64,000 nt of DNA from Alkalitalea saponilacus (GCF_900168165.1 NZ_FUYV01000018.1:1-64000); one strand, 5' to 3'; shown: positions 17,704 to 26,792, numbered from the stretch's first letter. Numbers and translations: made by a program. Notes: generated from the sequence alone by a model not told the origin.

Positions 17704-18438
17704 TTAAATATTTTTACGTGACAAGTATTCCATGTAAACTTCGGCCAACTCAAAATCCTCAGGTGTATCTACATCAATATGAAAGCTGTCGTCGTTAACT
17801 CCGTAAATTTTATCACTGTTCCATAAATTCATGTCGTTGGATAATACCTCACAAGCATTATGAATCAAAAAAGCGCCAGTGGAATAAAATGACACTGGAT
17901 ACTTTACTTTAAGTTTCTTCGTATTGGCTTCGAAAGACTTCATTGAGTCAAACAAATAAGGACGTAATTCTCCTTTTTCATTTAATCGTAAAAGCTTTTG
18001 CGGCATGTGGTGAGCCTCCTTTATCGCATAGACATTGGCACATACTGAATTGTACTTTTCCACAATTTCTGTAAGCACCTCCGTTTTTAAAAACGGATAG
18101 GTGCATAAGACCAGTAAAATAGCAGACCTCTGCAATTGTGGTTCCTGTTTGAAAAAGTCCAGGATGACTTCTCCTTCATTGACCAAATCTCCACTGATGG
18201 CTTCACTTCTAAGGTGAACAATGGCCTCATCTCCATAAATTCCCCGGCACTCCTCCTGCCATTCGGCACTATCGGTGGAAGCCACCACATGGTGAATAAG
18301 ACCCTTGCTTTTAAGGTCAACAAGCTTATCCAAAGTAATTTGGTACAATGGTTTTCCGCCTAAAAGCTTTCCATTTTTTTGAGGAAGTCGTTTTGAACCT
18401 TTCCTAAATGCTACAAAACCGATTATTTCACTGGACAT
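17704..18438 (-). CDS. neuA: Acylneuraminate cytidylyltransferase (CMP-nonulosonate synthetase)
   Basis: 244 residues of the CMP-sialate synthetase family, which activates Neu5Ac or a related nonulosonate with CTP. The nucleotide-binding motif is FRKGSKRLPQKNGK (about 11-24); LVLCTYPF follows at about 109, and the C-terminal DVDTPEDFELAE motif supplies metal-binding aspartates. It is the third gene of a neuB-neuC-neuA set with gaps of 15 and 30 bases, so the product can be predicted as CMP-nonulosonate. It lacks the C-terminal hydrolase domain found in some NeuA proteins. A hairpin-forming repeat lies inside at 18075-18104. Confidence 0.88.
   Translation of the reverse strand: MSSEIIGFVAFRKGSKRLPQKNGKLLGGKPLYQITLDKLVDLKSKGLIHHVVASTDSAEWQEECRGIYGDEAIVHLRSEAISGDLVNEGEVILDFFKQEPQLQRSAILLVLCTYPFLKTEVLTEIVEKYNSVCANVYAIKEAHHMPQKLLRLNEKGELRPYLFDSMKSFEANTKKLKVKYPVSFYSTGAFLIHNACEVLSNDMNLWNSDKIYGVNDDSFHIDVDTPEDFELAEVYMEYLSRKNI
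18075..18104 (-). repeat. Intragenic palindrome in neuA
   Basis: An uninterrupted 18-bp palindrome (18080-18097, half-site TCCGTTTTT) is flanked by GCACC/GGTGC, giving a hairpin of about 14 bp with a 2-nt bulge. Confidence 0.6.
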
Positions 18439-18468
18439 TATGTTTTATAACTTTTTGAGATTAATGAG

Positions 18469-19602
18469 TTAAATGGCCGGAACAATGTCATGAAATAACT
18501 TCTGCTTCGGCCTATCCCAAAAGCCTTCTTTTGACAACTCATTTATAAAGAGCTGGGCACTATTTCCGGAACCAAACTGAAAGGATGCGTCAACAACATC
18601 CTGCACCAATGCTTCCTGAATAGCATTTTCAATATCGGATTGCCCGTAACCACAATTAATTATAGAATCGTTTAAAGCTCTGTTATTTTGTCTGGTGCCT
18701 ATGTTGACACTGGGTAATCCGTAATATGGTGCCTCTCTTATTCCTGCACTTGAATTTCCAATCATGAATTTGGCATTTTTTATAAGTACCAGAAAATACT
18801 CAAATCGGATGGATGGAAATATTTTGAAATTTGGATGGCTTTTAAAAGATTCATACGCCTTAAGAATGATGTCTGAGCCCCAATCGTTATTGGGGTAAAC
18901 TACTACGTAATTCAGGTTTGATTTCACAACAGCTTCTACCAGATTTTCTGCATATTGAGCCAGTTCTTCATATTCTGTTGTAACCGGATGGAACATAAGT
19001 ACGCCATATTTGGAAAATGGAATTTCGTAATACTCCTTAACTTTCTCAATTTTAGGCAAATCGTCAGAAAACATGACATCTATATCAGGGGAACCAATGG
19101 TGAAAATAGAATCTTCAAGTTCTCCCATTTGAATTAATCTCTTCCTGGCCAACTCATTGGAGACAAAATGAACATGGCTCATTTTTGAAACCGAGTGCCT
19201 GATTAATTCATCAATGGTACCTGAAACCTCGCCACCTTCCACATGTGCTACCAAAATGTTATTTAAAGCACCAGCAATGGCTCCTGCCAATGCTTCAACC
19301 CTGTCGCCATGCACCACGATTAAATCAGGATGCTCTTCCCTGATGTAATTGGAAAGCCCTTCAATGGTTTTGGCAAGTGTTAAATCCATGGTGGACTCCT
19401 GCGTTGAATTATAGTAGCGGTATATGTTTTTGAAACCACATTTTTCAACTTCAATGGCAGTCAGGCCATACTTCCGATGCATGTGCATGCCCGTAACAAA
19501 AATATGTGGCTCCATGCCCTCTTTCTCCTCCACAGCATACATCAGCGATTTCAGTTTTCCAAAATCAGCTCTGGTACCCGTTAAAAACAAAATCTTCTTC
19601 AT
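18469..19602 (-). CDS. neuC: UDP-N-acetylglucosamine 2-epimerase (hydrolysing), nonulosonate pathway
   Basis: 377 residues of the NeuC group, which converts UDP-GlcNAc (or a diacetamido derivative) to ManNAc (or its derivative) plus UDP. The start KKILFLTGTRADFGKLKSLM is the classical GTRADFxK motif. VVHGDRVEALAGAIAG, HVEGGEVSGTIDE and GNSSAGIREAPYYG follow in the order expected for the two half-sites of the GT-B-like fold. It lies between neuB and neuA, so its product feeds NeuB. From memory the sequence is closer to the Campylobacter sialate NeuC than to the legionaminate LegG, but this needs a database comparison. Confidence 0.92.
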   Translation of the reverse strand: MKKILFLTGTRADFGKLKSLMYAVEEKEGMEPHIFVTGMHMHRKYGLTAIEVEKCGFKNIYRYYNSTQESTMDLTLAKTIEGLSNYIREEHPDLIVVHGDRVEALAGAIAGALNNILVAHVEGGEVSGTIDELIRHSVSKMSHVHFVSNELARKRLIQMGELEDSIFTIGSPDIDVMFSDDLPKIEKVKEYYEIPFSKYGVLMFHPVTTEYEELAQYAENLVEAVVKSNLNYVVVYPNNDWGSDIILKAYESFKSHPNFKIFPSIRFEYFLVLIKNAKFMIGNSSAGIREAPYYGLPSVNIGTRQNNRALNDSIINCGYGQSDIENAIQEALVQDVVDASFQFGSGNSAQLFINELSKEGFWDRPKQKLFHDIVPAI

Positions 19603-19617
19603 TTGATATGCGATGTT

Positions 19618-20649
19618 CTATTTTAGTATATCCTTATAGCTCAGTTGTTCACCCGTTTCAATATTTCTGGCGGCTGTTGTCCCCAAAACCTCATTGAATT
19701 TTTCAGCTAGAATTTCGCCGGTGCCGGGTCGTTTCACCCATATATTCTCCATGGTAAACTTTTCTCCCTTCTTTATCTCTTTAATTGAGCATACTGTAGC
19801 AAAAGCAAAATCAATGGTCACCTGCTCCTCTTTGGCCGGCTCTTTTTTACCACCACGCTGTTCAAATATGATGTTTGCACCTTCAATTAATTCCTTGCAC
19901 TCTTTTTCGTCCATAGAACAGACAATATCAGGCCCAGTTCGTTCTTTGTGGTCGGTAAAATGGCGTTCGAGAATGGAAGCACCTAAAGCAACCGCGCCCA
20001 AGCAGGCATGATTGGTTAAAGTATGGTCGGACAGTCCGAATGGGATGCCCGGAAAATGGCTGGCCATTTCAGTCATTGCGCCCAAACGCACAAGGTGATT
20101 TGGTGTAGGATAAAGATTGGTGGTATGAAGCAAAGCATAATCTACTTTGAACTTTTCAAAAATGGCTACCGCCTTTTTGATGCTTTCAATGGTGTTCATA
20201 CCTGTACTCAAAATCACCGGTTTCCCAAAGGCAGAAATGTGCTCCAGCAATGGATAGTTATTACACTCGCCTGAACCGATTTTAAATGCAGGAACATTCA
20301 TACGCATCAACCTGTCTGCTGCTGCTCTGGAAAAAGGCGTGCTTATAAATATCATACCTTTACTTTCCACGTAGTCTTTTAGAGCTAATTCGTCGGCCTC
20401 ATTGAGAGCGCATCGTTCCATTATTTCGTAAATAGAGACATCTGCATTTCCGGGTATCACATTTTTTGCAGCCGGCGCCATTTCATCCTCAACAATGTGC
20501 GTTTGGTGCTTAACAACCTCCACGCCTGCACGATGTGCCGCATCCACCATCTCTTTAGCCACTGAAAGGCTGCCTTCATGGTTAATCCCTATTTCGGCAA
20601 TAATCAAAGGTTTAAAACCTTCACCGATTTCCCGGTTTAATATTTTCAT
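19618..20649 (-). CDS. neuB: N-acetylneuraminate (nonulosonate) synthase with SAF domain
   Basis: 343 residues. A TIM-barrel synthase domain (about 1-275) condenses phosphoenolpyruvate with ManNAc or a related 6-carbon sugar. A C-terminal SAF/antifreeze-like domain (about 285-343, [16 protein letters not shown]) caps the partner's active site in the dimer. Key parts are [40 protein letters not shown] and [26 protein letters not shown] and the tail QVTIDFAFA are, from memory, very like the sialate synthase NeuB1 of Campylobacter jejuni, favouring Neu5Ac over legionaminate. First gene of the neuBCA set. Confidence 0.93.
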   Translation of the reverse strand: MKILNREIGEGFKPLIIAEIGINHEGSLSVAKEMVDAAHRAGVEVVKHQTHIVEDEMAPAAKNVIPGNADVSIYEIMERCALNEADELALKDYVESKGMIFISTPFSRAAADRLMRMNVPAFKIGSGECNNYPLLEHISAFGKPVILSTGMNTIESIKKAVAIFEKFKVDYALLHTTNLYPTPNHLVRLGAMTEMASHFPGIPFGLSDHTLTNHACLGAVALGASILERHFTDHKERTGPDIVCSMDEKECKELIEGANIIFEQRGGKKEPAKEEQVTIDFAFATVCSIKEIKKGEKFTMENIWVKRPGTGEILAEKFNEVLGTTAARNIETGEQLSYKDILK

Positions 20650-20711
20650 GATATTTATTTAGTTATTGATGCGTTAAATTATTTCATTGATGATGAATGA
20701 ATAACTTAGCT

Positions 20712-21701
20712 TTAAATCAACCGATATTTACGAACAAATCGAAGTATTGGATTTGCCAAAGGGTAAATAATGCGGTTTATAAACCACGTACGTGGTTTAT
20801 AAATTGGAAATGATTTCTGTGTTCGCTCAGCTACCCCATGACTCGAAACCACCTCATCAGGAACAGAATTCCCCAAATGGTAAGCCAAACAACGGGTAGT
20901 GGAAAGTCTGTAATATCCAAGACGCTCCGGAACAAAATCTAAATACTCATGCTCGTACCCGTTTTTAAATATATATTTCACCTTCTTATCGGGAATTTTA
21001 CGAATAATATCACGCTTCATGGTAGCCAAAGCATGCGTGGCTCCAATGCATGCCTTTACATCTCCTTTTTCCAGATAATATTGTAATTCTCTCCATTCAA
21101 CTTCCCTTTTTACCCCTAAACCTGAAAAAACTCCGGCACCCTCTTTATTTCCAAATCCCTGTTCTACCATTTTTAAATCCTCACAGCTAACGACTTTTCC
21201 CGTTCGCCTTTGCATGTTCCAAACCCAGGCAGAGTTGTAATGAAACGATAAGTGGGGACACGGATAACAGGTAACCACACCTGCCCGACTGAATGAAGTA
21301 AAAACATCAATTACAGCATCCTCCCAGCCCTGATAAAAAAGAAAATCGGCATCAGCAAGAGTAATGAATTCCTCATAAGCCCCCTTGGCTTCGGTTAGTA
21401 AAGGGTCTAATTTCCCCCGATTCTGATTCAATACCACATATTTGTCAATCACCCCTTTTTCCACAAAAGCCTCAGCAACTTGAGATGCCTCGGCACATGA
21501 ATTATTGTTAATAAGCGTAATGGCTGTATTATCCGGATTGATGGTTTCTGTAAGGCTTTTAAGACACCAATACAATACCTCCGGTTGGTTCTTAAAATAG
21601 CTGTCAATAACATTTGGAATCCAAAAAGGCAAAATAACTCTGTGCCTTTTATGTGAAAGCTCCTGAATGTTTGATTTCTGAGGGTTTACACCAATTCTCA
21701 T
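20712..21701 (-). CDS. Family 2-like glycosyltransferase
   Basis: 329 residues. The GT-A core is recognisable from TAITLINNNSCAEASQVAEA (about 57-76) and the metal-binding DAD in FITLADADFLFYQGW (about 112-126). The N-terminal 35 residues (SHKRHRVILPFWIPNVIDSY) differ from ordinary family 2 enzymes, as does a long C-terminal part with FVPERLGYYRLSTTRCLAYH. A final basic hydrophobic segment (FINRIIYPLANPILRFV) may bind the membrane. It overlaps the next upstream glycosyltransferase stop by 4 bases. Its 3' end contains the longest perfect palindrome seen in the window (20776-20803). Confidence 0.8.
   Translation of the reverse strand: MRIGVNPQKSNIQELSHKRHRVILPFWIPNVIDSYFKNQPEVLYWCLKSLTETINPDNTAITLINNNSCAEASQVAEAFVEKGVIDKYVVLNQNRGKLDPLLTEAKGAYEEFITLADADFLFYQGWEDAVIDVFTSFSRAGVVTCYPCPHLSFHYNSAWVWNMQRRTGKVVSCEDLKMVEQGFGNKEGAGVFSGLGVKREVEWRELQYYLEKGDVKACIGATHALATMKRDIIRKIPDKKVKYIFKNGYEHEYLDFVPERLGYYRLSTTRCLAYHLGNSVPDEVVSSHGVAERTQKSFPIYKPRTWFINRIIYPLANPILRFVRKYRLI
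20776..20803. repeat. 28-bp perfect palindrome inside a glycosyltransferase gene
   Basis: Half-site TTTATAAACCACGT followed immediately by its exact complement, no spacer. It lies in codons for KPRTWFI near the C-terminus. The zero spacer fits a DNA-level (dimer-binding or cruciform) rather than an RNA-loop structure. Confidence 0.75.
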
Positions 21702-22627
21702 TTAAACTTTAAAAAATTAGGAAAACGTAGAATTAACCCCCAAACTACAATCGGTTTCAACCAAAACAAGGGGGATATTTTAAAAGAATTCATAAACGCT
21801 GTCCGGAAAGTCCGGTTTGAATTTGCCATGGCTACCTGTTGAAGCAAAAGACGACGAACTATTGGCCTGAACCTTTTGTTTTCGAGTCCCTCTTTTTGTT
21901 TCAGGTTCTTTACCGTACGGTAAAGAACCACCGGCAGATGGTTGTAATTATAATTGTTAACCGATATCCCTGCATCATGAACTCTATACAGAATTAACGG
22001 TTGGTCTAAAAACCAGAACTGAGTGTAAAATGCCAAACGGGTATAAAACTCCATGTCTTCACCGGCTGCCGGGATACTGTCATCAAACCCTCCCGTCTTT
22101 TCAATTACCTCCCGTCTGATTAAGGCGGTGGACATCATAACCGTAAAATTGCCAACCATATGGTCAAACACATAGCCGTGTTTCCTCAACGGGTCGTTTA
22201 ATCTTCCGGCAATTTCTCCTGTTACATTCCTGTTGCTATCTATAACAGAACAGTAACCATGCACCAGACCAAAATCAAGGTTGTTATCAAGAATTTCAAC
22301 CTGCACTTCAAGTTTTTCAGGCAACCAAATGTCATCATCATCTAAAAAGGCAATATATTTTCCTTTGGCCAATGATATTCCTGTATTGCGCGGAACTATC
22401 GGACTTCCGGAATTAGATATTTTATGATACTTTACCTCTGGATAAGCATCACAAATCTGCTCGTTTTCATCCCCCGGCGTTCCATCATCCACCACAATGA
22501 CCTCAAAATCATTGTAGGTTTGGTTAAAAACACTATCCAACGCTTCTTTAAAATAGCGAGGACGATTATAGGTGGTAATAATAACCGATACTGTTGGCAC
22601 AAGGGAAGAATTGCTGCTCATTATCAA
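21698..22627 (-). CDS. Family 2 glycosyltransferase
   Basis: 309 residues with a standard GT-A core: TVSVIITTYNRPRYFKEALD at the start, DDGTPGDEN after the first strand, and the metal-binding cluster FLDDDDIWLPEKLEVQ. The later ALIRREVIEKTGGFDDSI and GEDMEFYTRLA motifs give the ED acceptor-side region. It has no membrane helix. It should add a sugar in the cytoplasm in the same chain-extension process as its neighbours, and it is translationally coupled to the next gene by a 4-base overlap. A 26-bp perfect palindrome interrupts its second half (21904-21929). Confidence 0.93.
   Translation of the reverse strand: MIMSSNSSLVPTVSVIITTYNRPRYFKEALDSVFNQTYNDFEVIVVDDGTPGDENEQICDAYPEVKYHKISNSGSPIVPRNTGISLAKGKYIAFLDDDDIWLPEKLEVQVEILDNNLDFGLVHGYCSVIDSNRNVTGEIAGRLNDPLRKHGYVFDHMVGNFTVMMSTALIRREVIEKTGGFDDSIPAAGEDMEFYTRLAFYTQFWFLDQPLILYRVHDAGISVNNYNYNHLPVVLYRTVKNLKQKEGLENKRFRPIVRRLLLQQVAMANSNRTFRTAFMNSFKISPLFWLKPIVVWGLILRFPNFLKFK
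21904..21929. repeat. 26-bp perfect palindrome inside a glycosyltransferase gene
   Basis: Half-site GGTTCTTTACCGT followed directly by its complement, in the second half of a GT2 gene. Second longest of the intragenic series. Confidence 0.75.
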
Positions 22628-22648
22628 GGTTGATTTGGGTAGATAAAT

Positions 22649-23590
22649 TTACAAAACGAATCCAACTGCAACCCTCATTTTTATTCGCAAATATGAATAT
22701 AGTATTTTAAAATTGCGGGTTTTAAGTGCAGACTGCCATAACCACCGCCAACTGTTTTTTGCTCCATCACGTGCTGCCTGTAAGGCATCACGTCCTATTT
22801 TATCCCAAATAATGGTGTCGTAATTTGGGTTTACACCCAAATATTTTGGCAATATTTTAAAATGACCCTTCCAGTAACGCTCACCTTTGGAAACTTCGGC
22901 ACTGCTATTGTGTCTTCTATATTTACTGAAAACCTGCTCCTTATAGGCAATTCCGGAATGCAATGCAATGCGCATAAACATATCCCAGTCTTCGGCAAAC
23001 AATTCTTCATCAAAACCGCCAAGGCCTTTTAAAACTTTGGTAACATACAAACCCGAAGCCGTAGGAATAAAACAACCATGCTGAACCAACTCCGGAAAAA
23101 TAAATCCACATGGCATTTTATTGTCCGAAAAGAGTTTTTTTCTGTCGGCCACTACCGATTCTCGCAAAAGGTTATCATCATTATCAATCCACTGAATATC
23201 ACCATACAAAAACCCCGGCTTCCAATCCAATGATTCCATATATGTAACCTGGCTCTCGATTTTATCAGGCATCAAAATGTCGTCGCAAGGCCAAGGATGG
23301 AAATATTTTGTTTTACAAAGGGACAACGCATGATTCATGGTTCGCGTTATGCCCTGATTGGTTTCATGCACAATCAAAGTAGCCGGATGGTTGTTTTCAG
23401 CCAACCACTCATTTATTACAGATACAGAATTGTCGGTGCTGCAATCATCGATGATGTAAAAATGTCCTGGAGCCCATGTCTGGTTAATAATGCTGTCCAA
23501 CGTTTTTCTCAAAAAACGGCTTTGATTGTAACACAAAGCCACAACCGTTACCAGCTCATCACATCTGTTTGGAAGGGATTTTTCTGTCAT
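22649..23590 (-). CDS. Family 2 glycosyltransferase
   Basis: 313 residues. The GT-A motifs are VTVVALCYNQSRFLRKTLDS, DDCSTDNSV, and a metal-binding CDD in YFHPWPCDDILMPDKIESQ, where the first aspartate of the usual DxD is replaced by cysteine (PCDD). GGFDEELFAEDWDMFMRIA gives the second conserved region. It sits 13 bases after the FdtB-type aminotransferase gene in the operon and may therefore handle the amino sugar that enzyme makes, which is inference from order only. Confidence 0.92.
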   Translation of the reverse strand: MTEKSLPNRCDELVTVVALCYNQSRFLRKTLDSIINQTWAPGHFYIIDDCSTDNSVSVINEWLAENNHPATLIVHETNQGITRTMNHALSLCKTKYFHPWPCDDILMPDKIESQVTYMESLDWKPGFLYGDIQWIDNDDNLLRESVVADRKKLFSDNKMPCGFIFPELVQHGCFIPTASGLYVTKVLKGLGGFDEELFAEDWDMFMRIALHSGIAYKEQVFSKYRRHNSSAEVSKGERYWKGHFKILPKYLGVNPNYDTIIWDKIGRDALQAARDGAKNSWRWLWQSALKTRNFKILYSYLRIKMRVAVGFVL

Positions 23591-23603
23591 GTTTCTTTTA
23601 CTC

Positions 23604-24707
23604 CTAAAATTGGTTCATCACATTCACAACATACTCAATCTCTTCATTGGTATGCACCGGACTTATTGGAAGACTCAACTCCTGATTATGTATCTTTTCC
23701 GTTAACGGAAAAGAGTAGTTCGACCAATGTTTAAAAGCTTCCTGCTTGTGCGGTGGCACAGGATAATGCACCATGGTTTGGATACCATTTTCCAGTAAAT
23801 GTTTTTGTAAGTTATCGCGTTCGGGATGCAAAACCGGATAAATATGGTAAACATGTTTACCATATTTTGCCTCAAGAGGCAAAATTAATTTCTCCTTGTT
23901 CAGTTTTTCGTTATAGACCTTTGCCAACTCTCTGCGCCGGTTGTTTTCATTATCCAAACCTTTTAACCTGATGCGAAGCCAGGCCGCCTGATTTTCGTCC
24001 AAACGCATATTGAACCCCTCGTACATGTTGTAGTACTTTTTGTGGGAACCATAATTTCTCAGAGCCTGAACAGCACCCACAAGCTCTTCGTCGGAAGTAG
24101 TAATGGCTCCTGCATCGCCCAAAGCACCAAGATTCTTTCCGGGGTAAAAACTATGGCCGGCGGCATCGGAAAGGTTTCCGGCCAACTTGCCATTTCGACA
24201 AGTTGCTCCATGCGCCTGCGCAGCATCCTCAACCAACAACAGCGAATGGTTTTTGCAAATCTCCTGCAAAGCCTCCATATCGGCCAACTGGCCATACAGG
24301 TGAACCGCAAGCACCGCTCGGGTTTTAGAAGTAATGGCCTTAAGAACCTCTTCAGGGCTGATGTTATAAGTTTCAGCATCAGGTTCAACAAGCACAGGTT
24401 TCAAACGGCTCTGAGTAACCGACAAAATAGAAGCAATATACGTATTGGCCGGAACAATTACCTCATCCCCTTCCTTGAGTTTTCCAAGGACTTTATACCC
24501 TTCAAAAATTAACCGCAAAGCATCTAGCCCATTACTAACTCCTACACAATATGGAGTTCCACAATAAGCTGCATACTCTTTCTCAAAAGCCTTTACCTCA
24601 TTGCCCAAAATGTACCATCCACTCTCAAGGAATTCTTGAGTGGATTGCATTAATTCAGGAAAATAAGGTTCATTAACCTTTAGCAAATCAAGAAATTTTA
24701 CCTGCAT
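23604..24707 (-). CDS. FdtB/QdtB-type sugar aminotransferase (3-amino-3,6-dideoxyhexose pathway)
   Basis: 367 residues of the DegT/DnrJ/EryC1 family. PLP lysine K191 in SFYPGKNLGALGDAGAI and aspartate D161 in VEDAAQAHGA. The SFYPGKNLGALGDAG form is characteristic, from memory, of the dTDP-3-keto-6-deoxyhexose transaminases (FdtB, QdtB, DesV type). This fits the two FdtA-type ketoisomerases and the hexapeptide acyltransferases a few genes upstream: isomerase, aminotransferase and N-acyltransferase are the three steps to dTDP-Fuc3NAc or dTDP-Qui3NAc. rmlA and rmlB, which would make the starting dTDP-4-keto sugar, are not in the window. Confidence 0.88.
   Translation of the reverse strand: MQVKFLDLLKVNEPYFPELMQSTQEFLESGWYILGNEVKAFEKEYAAYCGTPYCVGVSNGLDALRLIFEGYKVLGKLKEGDEVIVPANTYIASILSVTQSRLKPVLVEPDAETYNISPEEVLKAITSKTRAVLAVHLYGQLADMEALQEICKNHSLLLVEDAAQAHGATCRNGKLAGNLSDAAGHSFYPGKNLGALGDAGAITTSDEELVGAVQALRNYGSHKKYYNMYEGFNMRLDENQAAWLRIRLKGLDNENNRRRELAKVYNEKLNKEKLILPLEAKYGKHVYHIYPVLHPERDNLQKHLLENGIQTMVHYPVPPHKQEAFKHWSNYSFPLTEKIHNQELSLPISPVHTNEEIEYVVNVMNQF
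23693..23714. repeat. 22-bp perfect palindrome inside the FdtB-type gene
   Basis: Half-site TCTTTTCCGTT directly followed by its complement, in codons near YSFPLTEKI. Confidence 0.7.
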
Positions 24708-25639
24708 ATCTCTTTTCTATAAAAATCGTGACAAAAACCTGCAGCCCCAAAACCCTCCTTAAACGAAGCCAGACCTTCATTTAACATCGTACCATCCTTT
24801 TCGGTGGAAGTCCCGAAGCTTAAATAACGCTTATCTTTATAAGTATCCAACAGGTAATTAATTAAAAACTCGGCGGCACATAAATCGCGGCCTTCATCGT
24901 TAAAATGAAGATATTGTGTGTGAATAAAATCGTTGTCGGTAAACATCCACGTTCCACCTAAAAAAAGGTCTTCCCGGTAAACCAAAATGGTTTTTATATT
25001 TTTAGGAAAACGGTTTTGCAAAAGCAAAACCTCATCGGTGCTATGCACCGCTTTCGTATTGTATTTTCTTGAAAGGTTTTCATTAACCAATGTCATATAA
25101 GTGGCAGCATCTCCTTTTTCATCAATTCTTAAATTGTTTCGTCCGGCCTTATTAAACCGGTATCGTTTATCTCGTGCAAATCCGGCAAAGTTTTTCAAAT
25201 CAATAAAAAAAGACAAATCTCTGCGCCACATCTCATAGCCGTTTTTCCATAACACCCATAAATCAGAATCGTTGGGATGCTTGTCAAACACATACGGTTT
25301 CTGTTTATACTCAAAGCGTCTAATTCCCTGTTCCTTCAGATAAACCTCCAAATCAAGAAATAATGCATCCAAATCGGAGGATGAAAAACGCGGGGACAAT
25401 ACCCATCCTCCGTAGGTCAATCCCTGATGAGAATAGAGCACGCCATCATTTTCATTGGCCGGCAAAACGGCCTTGAGTTTTTTACCTTTATAAACCAACA
25501 GACTGTGGTCGGTGAACCGCTCCTGATGATAATCCATAAATGAGCGATAAAAAAGAAAAACGCCATTCCAGGATTGTTGGATAAACTCATCCCATGCCTT
25601 TTTCTCATCATCATGATATCTTACAAAACTAAATAACAT
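24698..25639 (-). CDS. FemAB/GNAT-like acyl or aminoacyl transferase
   Basis: 313 residues without membrane helices. The pattern is that of the FemAB-like GNAT proteins of polysaccharide loci: WDEFIQQSWNGVFLFYRSFM at the start, AVLPANENDGVLYSHQGLTY, then the basic segment DKRYRFNKAGRNNLRIDE (about 155-172) between the two GNAT-like halves, and YLHFNDEGRDLCAAEFLINY near the acetyl-donor side. Such proteins move an acyl or aminoacyl group to an amino group. Here the likely acceptor is the amino sugar made by the neighbouring aminotransferases. It overlaps the FdtB-type gene by 10 bases, which supports a linked job. Donor (acyl-CoA or aminoacyl-tRNA) is unknown. Confidence 0.72.
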   Translation of the reverse strand: MLFSFVRYHDDEKKAWDEFIQQSWNGVFLFYRSFMDYHQERFTDHSLLVYKGKKLKAVLPANENDGVLYSHQGLTYGGWVLSPRFSSSDLDALFLDLEVYLKEQGIRRFEYKQKPYVFDKHPNDSDLWVLWKNGYEMWRRDLSFFIDLKNFAGFARDKRYRFNKAGRNNLRIDEKGDAATYMTLVNENLSRKYNTKAVHSTDEVLLLQNRFPKNIKTILVYREDLFLGGTWMFTDNDFIHTQYLHFNDEGRDLCAAEFLINYLLDTYKDKRYLSFGTSTEKDGTMLNEGLASFKEGFGAAGFCHDFYRKEICR

Positions 25640-25659
25640 ACACTCTATTTCTGATGTCC

Positions 25660-26790
25660 TTATATTGGTCGTGTTACAACAACTTCAAATTTCCTTTTTA
25701 GTATCAGGAAGGGTTTTTCAATATACTGATATGAAACCACCGACAAGAGTATTGTTATCATCAATGAAAATAAAAATGATACTCCGTTCTGATGAGCTTG
25801 GGGTATCCCCATCACTTCAACCAATCCAAAAGCCAAGGAATTTCCAGCCAGATGAAAAACATAAAGTCCGTATGAACGTTTGCCCAGAAAAACAAACAGT
25901 TCTTTTGAAAAAAAGCGCTTTAAAACTTCACTGTGCAATACTGCATAGAAAACCATTGCTGTTGAAACACCTACAAATGAATAAGATAATATTAGCCAAC
26001 CTGAAATTACATCCAAATTAGGCAGCAACATTATTAAGCCAAAAAAAACAATACCAATAATACCAGTGACCTCAGGCTTTATTCTACCTAAAATAAAATC
26101 AGCCCCTCCAAAACCAATCACGACACCCAAAAGCATAGATTCAAAATGAGTGACCGGAAGCACCCATAGCCCTGGATGTGGTACTTCCTGCAAAATCATA
26201 GCTAAACGAATTATACTGCATAACGCATAAATTCCAATTAACATGGCCCATCGGCTTTTTGCAGGTCTATTGGCAAGAAAAAAGATGATTAAGGGAATTA
26301 AAACATAAAATTGTTCTTCGTAACCAATTGTCCAAAGATGAGAGGTTATTGTCAGCGGATTAAACCCGGCAAAAGCAGTAATAATATTATCCGTGAAAGT
26401 TAGAAGCCCTGCTATACGTATCCATAGATATCGACTAACATCAAAATCATTAGAATATAAAAATAAAAGCACAACAATGAAAACAAAAACATAATACAGT
26501 GGCCAGAGACGGAAAATACGTCTGGTATAGAACTTCTTAAAACTAATGGTATTAGTCCTTTCATACTCCACAAGCAAAAGTCTTGTAAAAAGATAAGCCG
26601 ACAACACGAAAAAAAGGTCAACACCAATCCATCCATACTCATAAAAGTACTTCAAAACAGGTACTTCCATAAACAAAGGATGATGATGCACGAAAACGAG
26701 CAAAAAAGCGAAGAATCGAACACCATCCAATTCCGGCCAATAAAGTCTCTTCGATTTTTCTTTCAGGATATTGTCTTCTTTGGTCTGCAT
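25660..26790 (-). CDS. Membrane acyltransferase, family 3 (OafA-like)
   Basis: 376 residues with about ten hydrophobic helices. The family signature starts at WPELDGVRFFAFLLVFVHHH, where the histidine is the proposed catalytic residue. WIGVDLFFVLSAYLFTRLL and SHLWTIGYEEQFYVLIPLI follow in the expected order. Such proteins O-acylate (usually O-acetylate) surface polysaccharides from the inner membrane. There is no SGNH domain. It lies between a FemAB-like gene and the hexapeptide acyltransferases, so at least three kinds of decoration enzymes are adjacent. Confidence 0.92.
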   Translation of the reverse strand: MQTKEDNILKEKSKRLYWPELDGVRFFAFLLVFVHHHPLFMEVPVLKYFYEYGWIGVDLFFVLSAYLFTRLLLVEYERTNTISFKKFYTRRIFRLWPLYYVFVFIVVLLFLYSNDFDVSRYLWIRIAGLLTFTDNIITAFAGFNPLTITSHLWTIGYEEQFYVLIPLIIFFLANRPAKSRWAMLIGIYALCSIIRLAMILQEVPHPGLWVLPVTHFESMLLGVVIGFGGADFILGRIKPEVTGIIGIVFFGLIMLLPNLDVISGWLILSYSFVGVSTAMVFYAVLHSEVLKRFFSKELFVFLGKRSYGLYVFHLAGNSLAFGLVEVMGIPQAHQNGVSFLFSLMITILLSVVSYQYIEKPFLILKRKFEVVVTRPI

Positions 26791-26792
26791 GT

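Noticed and set aside
17704-20649. Legionaminic or pseudaminic acid pathway instead of sialate
   Set aside because: Not excluded, but the extra enzymes of those routes (dehydratase, 4-aminotransferase and N-acetyltransferase on UDP-GlcNAc) are not grouped with neuBCA, and the NeuB/NeuC motifs look closer to the Neu5Ac type from memory.
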